Of a DNA stretch of 20,911 nt, positions 15,280 through 20,911 are shown piece after piece; the first letter of the stretch is position 1, and the number at the start of each line of letters is the position of its first letter. The notes under the pieces were generated by a model. The model saw only the letters and a list, made by a program, of their open reading frames with translations. It was not told where the DNA came from and did not search any database. This DNA is from Spirochaetaceae bacterium (lineage in GTDB: Bacteria; Spirochaetota; Spirochaetia; PWKH01): contig PWNW01000226.1 in the NCBI GenBank assembly GCA_003557605.1, forward strand, positions 1 through 20,911, written 5' to 3'. Both the position numbers and the translations under genes were made by a program.

Positions 15280-16222
15280 GGACATGAGAGACATCTATAC
15301 TGACACATTGATGGAGCTTGCGAAGAGCAACGACAAAATCTGCGTTCTTGAAGCTGATCTGATGAATGCTACAGGGACCAGACCCTTCAAGGAAGCCTAC
15401 CCCCACCGGTTCTTTGATGTAGGGGTGGCTGAGGCGAATATGGTGGGCATTGCCTCGGGACTTTCTACGGAAGGTAAAATACCCTTTGCCGCCACCTTCG
15501 GCACCTTTGCATCAAGAAGGGTGTTTGATCAGTTTTTCTTATCGGCAAACTATGCCCGGCTGAATGTGAAGCTCGTGGGAACCGATCCCGGCATCACTGC
15601 CCAGTTCAACGGAGGCACCCACATGCCCTTCGAGGATATCGGCATGATGCGCCTGATACCCGATGCGGTGATCCTGGAACCGTCGGACTGCATATCACTT
15701 AAGGAGCTTGTGAAGCAGGCGGCAGACCATCCGGGATGCGTCTACCTCCGACTTCACAGAAAGGGGTCCCAGGTTCTCTACCCTGAGGCAGAGCAGTTTG
15801 AAATCGGCCGGGGAAAAGTTCTGAGGGACGGAAGCGACCTCACCATTGCAGCGACGGGATTCGTACTGGTCCCTGAGGCCCTGAAGGCTGCAGAACAGCT
15901 GGAGAAAGAGGGGATTTCTGCTGCGGTGCTTGACATGCATACTGTGAAGCCCCTTGACCATGAGCTGCTTCTGAAATATGCCGAAAAGACCCGGGCTGTG
16001 GTCACCTGCGAAAACCACCAAATCGCCGGAGGGCTCGGAGGTGCGGCGGCGGAGGTCCTGGCACAGCATCTTCCTGTACCCATGGAGTTCATCGGTGTGC
16101 ATGGTCTCTTCGGACAGGTGGGAACCCTGGAGTACCTCATGGAGGCCTACGGCCTTCACAGCGATGAGATATGCAGAAAAGCAAGGACCGTGATAAAAAG
16201 AAAAGAGGAGAAACACAGATGA
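15272..16222 (+). CDS. sqwH: Sulfofructose transketolase, C-terminal subunit
   Basis: This 316-residue partner subunit holds the pyrimidine-binding and C-terminal domains of transketolase. The catalytic Glu54, which activates thiamine diphosphate, lies in DVGVAEANMVGIASGL. I chose ATG 15272 (MAKDMRDIYTD), preceded by GAAGGAGA. It overlaps the end of the N-terminal subunit gene, as expected for a 1:1 complex, and an upstream in-frame extension to 15182 is only overlap with that gene. Its stop overlaps the RpiB-like start in ATGA. Confidence 0.88.
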   Translation: MAKDMRDIYTDTLMELAKSNDKICVLEADLMNATGTRPFKEAYPHRFFDVGVAEANMVGIASGLSTEGKIPFAATFGTFASRRVFDQFFLSANYARLNVKLVGTDPGITAQFNGGTHMPFEDIGMMRLIPDAVILEPSDCISLKELVKQAADHPGCVYLRLHRKGSQVLYPEAEQFEIGRGKVLRDGSDLTIAATGFVLVPEALKAAEQLEKEGISAAVLDMHTVKPLDHELLLKYAEKTRAVVTCENHQIAGGLGGAAAEVLAQHLPVPMEFIGVHGLFGQVGTLEYLMEAYGLHSDEICRKARTVIKRKEEKHR

Positions 16223-16701
16223 AGAAACTTACCATCGCAGCGGCTTCCGATCTTTCGGGTTTCCCGCTGAAGCAGGCGATTGTCGAGCACCTGCGAAGCA
16301 GGGACGACATTGAAGTAATGGATTTCGGCATTGAGGATGCCGAACACCCCCAGCCCTACACCATCCAGGCGCCGAAGGTTGCCGAAGCAGTGCAGAAGGG
16401 TGAAGCGGACCGGGGCATTCTTGTCTGCGGCACCGGCCAGGGCATGGCAATTATTGCCAACAAGCATAAGGGAGTATACGCCTGTGTTGCCGATGATATC
16501 TTCTCCGGCGAGCGTGCAAAGATCATCAACAATGCCAATGTGCTGACCCTCGGGGGATGGATCACCGCACCCTTTCTTGGAGTGCAGATCATCGAAGCCT
16601 GGCTCTCGGTGGCCTTTACCCAGAAAATGGAGGAGAAGAAGGATTTCCTGACGAAGAATTTCAATTTAGTCAAGGAACTGGAAGAGAAACATTTCAAGTA
16701 G
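16219..16701 (+). CDS. sqwI: RpiB-like 4-deoxy-4-sulfoerythrose isomerase
   Basis: This 160-residue RpiB/LacAB-family isomerase probably interconverts sulfoerythrose and sulfoerythrulose so that the transketolase can act a second time. The catalytic CGTG (Cys70, Thr72) and the GMAIIANK segment are kept. Residues that bind sugar phosphate in ordinary RpiB are changed. The usual DHAG near the N-terminus is DLSG (Asp11, Leu12), and the usual CHD segment is VADD near 90-93. These changes fit a non-phosphorylated sulfonate substrate. ATG 16219 overlaps the transketolase stop. A longer frame from 16171 lies inside the preceding gene. Confidence 0.85.
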   Translation: MKKLTIAAASDLSGFPLKQAIVEHLRSRDDIEVMDFGIEDAEHPQPYTIQAPKVAEAVQKGEADRGILVCGTGQGMAIIANKHKGVYACVADDIFSGERAKIINNANVLTLGGWITAPFLGVQIIEAWLSVAFTQKMEEKKDFLTKNFNLVKELEEKHFK

Positions 16702-16716
16702 TCTGGAGGATGCACC

Positions 16717-18108
16717 ATGGAAACATCAGACGTAATCAGCTCCCTGATAACCCGGGCACGGAAGGCTCAGCAGGAAATATCATCCTACACCCAAGAACAG
16801 ATAGACCTGGTGTGCCTCGCTGCGGGATGGGAAGTATATCATGATGAGAATATTGCCCAGCTTGCCGAACTGGCTGTCGAGGAGACCGGCATGGGCAATG
16901 TGCAGGACAAAATCACCAAGCATAAAAACAAGATATTCGGGGTCCTCGCAGACATACGGGGAAAGCCCTCTGTCGGCTTGATTGAATCCGACCCAATTCG
17001 GGGAATCAGGAAATATGCAAAACCCGTAGGGGTAGTGGCGGCCCTGACGCCGGTAACAAATCCCACGGCAACCCCCGGGAGCAATGCCCTGTCAATCCTC
17101 AAGGGACGAAACGCCGTAATATTCGCACCCCACCCTCGTTCGAAGAAAGCTTCGGCACTGGCCGTCTCGTTCATGCGCAGGGGCTTGAAACGTATAGGAG
17201 CCCCCGAGGACCTGATCCAGATCATAGAAGAGCCCTCAGTTTCTGCATCGATTGAACTGATGAAGCAGGCTGATCTCGTACTTGCCACCGGCGGTGCCGC
17301 CATGGTGAAGTCAGCCTATTCCAGCGGTACGCCATCCTACGGGGTAGGACCGGGAAATGCAGTGCAGATCGTCGCTGAAGACGCCGATATCCCCGATGCT
17401 GCGGCAAAAATCGCTGCAAGCAAATGCTTTGACTATGCCACATCCTGTTCCTCAGAGAATTCAGTGATTATCCACGAATCGGTATACGATGACATGACCG
17501 CAGAACTGATTGCCCAGGGCGGGCATCTGTGCACTCCACAGCAGCGCAGGGCTCTGCAGAACTGGCTATGGACAGAGAATGTACTGAATCCGAAAATCAT
17601 TGCCCAGTCTGCTCACGTCATCGCCGAAGGAGCCGGAATATTCGTTCCTGAGGGAACACGGTTTCTCATGGTTGAAGGGACCATGCCCCCGGAGGAGGAC
17701 CCCTTCGCAGGCGAGAAGATTTCCCCGGTCCTTACGGTATGGAAGCAGAACTCCTTCCAGGAGGCCTTTGACCTGCTTCGCAGGATTACTGATACCAGCG
17801 GAAAGGGACACTCCTGCGGAATCCATACCTTCAACGAACAGTACATTGACTATCTCGGTGAGCATATGCCCACCAGCAGAATTGTGGTCCGCCAGCCCCA
17901 GGCTGCGGCAAACGGAGGAACCTTCACCAACGGCATGCCTAGCACCGTCACTCTGGGCTGCGGAACATGGGGAGGGAACATCACCACAGAAAACATCAGC
18001 TACCGACATTTTCTGAACATCACCTGGCTCAGTGAACCCGTGGAAAACCACCGGCCTTCAGATGAAGAGGTTTTCTCCCCGCTGCGGGAAAAGGCAGGAA
18101 CAGTATGA
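16717..18108 (+). CDS. sqwD: CoA-acylating sulfoacetaldehyde dehydrogenase
   Basis: This 463-residue protein is of the acylating aldehyde dehydrogenase type (EutE/AdhE-N/SauS). It has VGVVAALTPVTNPTATP at 104-120, the glycine-rich LATGGAAMVKSAY at 189-201 and a catalytic Cys244 in ATSCSSENS. It would oxidise sulfoacetaldehyde with NAD(P)+ and CoA to sulfoacetyl-CoA. A GGAGG site precedes the ATG. The CoA ligase genes directly downstream, with an ATGA overlap, support a CoA-thioester product that is then used for ATP synthesis. Plain acetaldehyde or succinic semialdehyde activity cannot be excluded from sequence alone. Confidence 0.85.
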   Translation: METSDVISSLITRARKAQQEISSYTQEQIDLVCLAAGWEVYHDENIAQLAELAVEETGMGNVQDKITKHKNKIFGVLADIRGKPSVGLIESDPIRGIRKYAKPVGVVAALTPVTNPTATPGSNALSILKGRNAVIFAPHPRSKKASALAVSFMRRGLKRIGAPEDLIQIIEEPSVSASIELMKQADLVLATGGAAMVKSAYSSGTPSYGVGPGNAVQIVAEDADIPDAAAKIAASKCFDYATSCSSENSVIIHESVYDDMTAELIAQGGHLCTPQQRRALQNWLWTENVLNPKIIAQSAHVIAEGAGIFVPEGTRFLMVEGTMPPEEDPFAGEKISPVLTVWKQNSFQEAFDLLRRITDTSGKGHSCGIHTFNEQYIDYLGEHMPTSRIVVRQPQAAANGGTFTNGMPSTVTLGCGTWGGNITTENISYRHFLNITWLSEPVENHRPSDEEVFSPLREKAGTV

Positions 18109-19226
18109 AGCTGTTTGAATATCAGGCGAAGCAGGTGTTCTCTGAAGCGAAAATACCCGTGCCCCGGGGAATCACTGCAGGGCCCGGAGAGGTCACCAAG
18201 GCTGTCGGCAACATCGGCCTGCCCTGCGTCCTGAAGGCCCAGGTGCTCCAGGGCGGTCGAGGAAAAGCGGGATTAATCTCCGTAGTCCGAACCGAAGAGG
18301 AGGCAGTTTCAGAGGCATCCCGCATATGCTCCGTCCCCGGGGTAAACCTCCTGCTTGTGGAAGAGTTTCTTTCCATACAGGAGGAGCTGTTTGTGTCGGT
18401 GACCTGCAGCCCCGTCACTGCAGAGCTGGTGATACTTGCCAGCCGGTACGGTGGAATCGACATCGAAACCCTGGCTGAAGAGAGCCCGGAAAAACTCATC
18501 CGCGAACCCGTCGATATCTTCAGGGGACTCCAAGGCTTCCAGGCCAGGCACATCGCCTATGCCATGGGACTGGAAGGCCAGGCCGCAAAGCAGACTGCAG
18601 GGATCATCCAGCGGCTTTTCAGTCTCTACCGTGAGTTTGATGCGGAGCTTGCAGAAATAAATCCGCTGTGCATTACCGAATCAGGTGAAGTAACCGCAGG
18701 TGATGCAAAGCTGGTGATAGACGACAGCTGCCTGGACAGACATCCCCAGTTCACCATGAGACCTGAGCATTTTGATGATCCCACGGAATATGAAGCTGCA
18801 CTGGAGGGCATCCCCTATCTCAAATTTGACGGGGACATCAGTCTGATGTGCGCAGGAGCAGGTCTGACTACCGCGGTATTTGACCTGGTGCACTACCAGG
18901 GAGGCACGGTGGCTAACTACCTTGAATTCGGGGGGCCAAATTACCGAAAGGCAATGAAAGCCATGGAATTATGTCTGAGAAATCCCTCAAAGGTGATCCT
19001 TGTGGTGACCTTCGGCACCATAGCACGGGCCGATGTAATGGCCCAGGGCATTGTGGATGCCGTCAGGGAACTGAAGCCCGACCGCCCGGTGATCACCTGC
19101 ATCAGGGGCACCCATGAAGAGGAGGCAGTGGAGATTCTCTCCCAGGCAGGTTTGGAGCCGCTGTTTGATACTGAAGAGGCGGTGCGCCGTGCAGTCGCTG
19201 CAGCCGCAGGGGAGGTGCATGTATGA
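18105..19226 (+). CDS. sqwK: Sulfoacetate-CoA ligase (ADP-forming), SucC-like subunit
   Basis: This 373-residue ATP-grasp subunit resembles succinyl-CoA synthetase beta, from its MKLFEYQAKQVFSEAKIPVP start through VLKAQVLQGGRGKAG and the metal-binding EINPLCITESGEVTAGDAK. In SucC the later region usually reads FLDVGGGA. Here it is NYLEFGGPNYRKAM, which suggests a different acid substrate. Together with the alpha-like subunit it should run sulfoacetyl-CoA + ADP + Pi to sulfoacetate + CoA + ATP. It is joined by ATGA overlaps on both sides. The gene name is from memory of sulfo-TK clusters. Confidence 0.82.
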   Translation: MKLFEYQAKQVFSEAKIPVPRGITAGPGEVTKAVGNIGLPCVLKAQVLQGGRGKAGLISVVRTEEEAVSEASRICSVPGVNLLLVEEFLSIQEELFVSVTCSPVTAELVILASRYGGIDIETLAEESPEKLIREPVDIFRGLQGFQARHIAYAMGLEGQAAKQTAGIIQRLFSLYREFDAELAEINPLCITESGEVTAGDAKLVIDDSCLDRHPQFTMRPEHFDDPTEYEAALEGIPYLKFDGDISLMCAGAGLTTAVFDLVHYQGGTVANYLEFGGPNYRKAMKAMELCLRNPSKVILVVTFGTIARADVMAQGIVDAVRELKPDRPVITCIRGTHEEEAVEILSQAGLEPLFDTEEAVRRAVAAAAGEVHV

Positions 19227-20113
19227 GCTTGTTTGCAGACACAGAAACCCGAGTACTGGTCCAGGGAATCACCGGCAAGGAGGGGGCATTCTGGAGCACA
19301 CACATGATCACTATGGGAACCCGTGTTGCCGCAGGAGTTACCCCGGGAAAGGAGGGACAGAACCTTGAGGGGGTACGGGTATACCATTCGGTGCGCAATG
19401 CCCTGAAGGAGCATGAAGCTGATGCCTCCATGATATTCGTCCCGCCGAGATTCGTAAAGGATGCGGTCTTCGAGGCCCTCGACGGAGGGATCAGGAAGAT
19501 CGTCACCGTTGCTGAAGGGATTCCCCTCCATGATGCGCTGGAAATCCGTAGTGCCGCCCGATCCTGCGGCGCCCAGGTGATCGGGGGGAACACCTCCGGG
19601 GTCATCTCACCGGGAAAGGCCATGATGGGCATGTTCCCCTACTGGATCAAGCGGGTCTATACCCCAGGAACCGTAGGCATTATGACCAGAAGCGGGTCTC
19701 TGACCAACGAAATTACCGCCATGGTGGTTTCTGCAGGATTCGGGGTAAGCACCCTCATCGGAGTCGGCGGAGATACGGTGCCCGGCACCCGATTCGCTGA
19801 AATGCTGCCCAGCTTCGAGGCAGACCCGGAAACTGAAGCAGTGGTCATCATCGGGGAACTGGGAGGCACCATGGAAGAGGAGGTCGCCGAGGCAATTCAG
19901 GACGGGATATTCACCAAGCCCGTGGCTGCCTTCATCGGAGGGAGGACCGCCCCAGAAGGAAAACGTATGGGCCATGCAGGGGCCATCATTACCGGAGGGA
20001 AGGGATCGGTGCAGGGAAAAGTAAAAGCCCTGGAAGCTGCCGGGGTGATGACCGCCGACCGTCCGAGCCGAATGAAGGACTGTCTTCGGGAAATGCTGGG
20101 AGGTACCCCATGA
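19223..20113 (+). CDS. sqwL: Sulfoacetate-CoA ligase (ADP-forming), SucD-like subunit
   Basis: This 296-residue CoA-binding subunit resembles succinyl-CoA synthetase alpha. The CoA-binding start TRVLVQGITGKEGAFWS, the IMTRSGSLTNEI segment and the phospho-histidine His251 in GHAGAII are present. The stretch usually reading GNCPGII is GGNTSGVISPG here, so the active-site pocket differs from SucD. It completes the substrate-level phosphorylation step and is translationally coupled to both neighbours by ATGA overlaps. Confidence 0.85.
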   Translation: MSLFADTETRVLVQGITGKEGAFWSTHMITMGTRVAAGVTPGKEGQNLEGVRVYHSVRNALKEHEADASMIFVPPRFVKDAVFEALDGGIRKIVTVAEGIPLHDALEIRSAARSCGAQVIGGNTSGVISPGKAMMGMFPYWIKRVYTPGTVGIMTRSGSLTNEITAMVVSAGFGVSTLIGVGGDTVPGTRFAEMLPSFEADPETEAVVIIGELGGTMEEEVAEAIQDGIFTKPVAAFIGGRTAPEGKRMGHAGAIITGGKGSVQGKVKALEAAGVMTADRPSRMKDCLREMLGGTP

Positions 20114-20911
20114 AATCGAAGAAGCCCATGCTGGTGCTGTTCATATCTGTGATTCTTATATTCATCATTCACCGCCTTCCCCTCCCTGAAGCAGTCACCC
20201 ATGTCGGGGATGCACGGCTGACCTCCGACGGGCAGGCTGCCCTCGGAGTGCTGGTATTTGCGCTGATCCTCTGGATGACCGAAGCAGTTCCCTTTCATAT
20301 CACCGGCCTGCTGGGCATCGTGTTTCTGGCCCTTCTGGGGGTGGAGAGCTACAGCACCATCGTAATGCACGGGTTCGGCAACAACATCATCACCTTCTTC
20401 ATCGGGGTGCTGGTGCTCTCTGCCTTCATCACCAGCTCGGGACTGTGAAGGCGCATCGGGGTGATGATCCTTTCGAGAACCGGCAACAGCACAAAAAGCA
20501 TACTCTTCGGATTCATGCTCACCGGTGTGCTGCTTTCCATGTGGATCACCAATATGGCCGTCGCTGCCATGCTGATGCCCCTGGCAGTTGCCATCTGCGA
20601 GGAGGAGGGAGTGGTCCCTCTGAAGAGCAATTTCGGCAAAGCCCTGCTTATCGCCTGTGCATGGGGATCAATCCTGGGGGGAATAGCTACACCCTCAGGG
20701 GCAGGCCCGAATCCCCTGGCCATCGGGTTCATCAGCGAAATGGCAGGTATCGACATCACCTTCGGGCAGTGGATGCTCTACGGAGTGCCCTCCGCACTGC
20801 TGGTGCTGCCGGTCTCCTGGCTGATCCTCCTGCTGTTCTTCAAACCGGAAATGACCCATCTCTCCAAGACCAAGGAGGAGCTGAAGCAGGAGTACCATGA
20901 ACTTCCTCCTA
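20110..20911 (+). CDS. DASS/SLC13-family anion transporter, interrupted by TGA, 3' end outside the window
   Basis: A divalent-anion symporter-type membrane protein. The N-terminal part has the hydrophobic segments LVLFISVILIFIIHRL and ALGVLVFALILWMTEAVPF and later GNNIITFFIGVLVLSAFITS. The frame meets TGA at codon 113 (20446-20448). It then stays open to the window end for 154 codons with clear DASS sequence: RRIGVMILSRTGN, MWITNMAVAAMLMPLAVAI, and the ion-binding GGIATPSGAGPNPLAIGF. The start overlaps the ligase stop in ATGA. As last visible gene of the operon it would most likely export sulfoacetate, or import a sulfonate. Whether a working protein is made depends on the TGA. Confidence 0.85.
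20446..20448 (+). other. In-frame TGA in the DASS transporter gene
   Basis: The codons GGA CTG TGA AGG CGC give SSGL-stop-RRIG. DASS proteins usually read SGLGKRI or similar, so the stop occupies a glycine position and one GGA-to-TGA change explains it. The frame is open on both sides with no length change. No selenocysteine-type hairpin is obvious just downstream. Confidence 0.9.

Noticed and set aside
14443..16701. Ordinary pentose phosphate or apiose genes
   Set aside because: Split transketolase plus RpiB alone would allow this, but the YihQ-type GH31, the SQ-type isomerase and the acylating dehydrogenase with ligase fit sulfoglycolysis better, and no sugar kinase is present.
18105..20113. 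TCA-cycle succinyl-CoA synthetase
   Set aside because: The acid-binding segments differ from SucCD, and the genes are coupled to an acylating aldehyde dehydrogenase and a split transketolase.
9955..20448. Selenocysteine at the two in-frame TGA codons
   Set aside because: Neither site has an evident hairpin just downstream, the flanks are ordinary transporter sequence, and homologues I recall do not have Cys there.
9955..20448. Genome-wide reassignment of TGA to an amino acid
   Set aside because: TGA terminates the isomerase, GH31, GH116, transketolase C-subunit, dehydrogenase and both ligase genes, mostly in tight overlaps, and no other conserved gene here contains it internally.

Overview
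This window looks like a catabolic island for sulfoquinovose (SQ), the sulfonated sugar head group of the photosynthetic lipid SQDG. It is bounded on the left by unrelated genes, including a gene fragment and a decayed gene. The host is an anaerobic-type bacterium. The periplasmic binding protein's N-terminus resembles spirochaete sugar-binding proteins, so Spirochaetota is my best guess, but nothing here proves it.

Left flank (1-4067). This holds the 3' part of a HepT/HEPN-like gene on the + strand. On the - strand follow an alpha/beta-hydrolase esterase, a membrane diguanylate cyclase with its own promoter, a decayed arsenate-reductase-type pseudogene, a GNAT acetyltransferase and a PlsC-type acyltransferase. 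The last two may be the tail of the SQ uptake operon.

Minus-strand uptake and entry operon (12981 down to 4119). The order is sugar-binding protein, two ABC permeases, a GH116-family glycosidase, an L-fucose-isomerase-like SQ isomerase and a GH31 sulfoquinovosidase (YihQ family). No ABC ATPase is present, so a shared MsmK/UgpC-type ATPase elsewhere is probably used. A ROK repressor gene (13075-14253) lies just upstream on the same strand.

Plus-strand catabolic operon (14443 to beyond the window end). The order is split transketolase (two subunits), an RpiB-like isomerase, a CoA-acylating aldehyde dehydrogenase, SucC-like and SucD-like ADP-forming CoA ligase subunits, and a DASS/SLC13 transporter. 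Most junctions are 4-base ATGA overlaps.

Together the genes match the sulfoglycolytic transketolase (sulfo-TK) pathway. SQ glycosides are imported and hydrolysed, and SQ is isomerised to sulfofructose. The transketolase moves two C2 units onto glyceraldehyde 3-phosphate, with an RpiB-like isomerisation of sulfoerythrose in between, leaving sulfoacetaldehyde. This is oxidised to sulfoacetyl-CoA, then converted to sulfoacetate with ATP gain, and sulfoacetate is probably exported by the DASS protein. No kinase or aldolase is needed, and none is seen.

Four points stand out. Two transporter genes, the ABC permease MalG and the DASS protein, each carry one in-frame TGA with fully conserved protein sequence continuing beyond it. 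The sulfoquinovosidase has Gln where the sulfonate-binding Arg301 of E. coli YihQ should be. A GH116 enzyme is embedded in the operon. The same CTTAY-N5-GTAAG operator sits in both promoters flanking the ROK gene.
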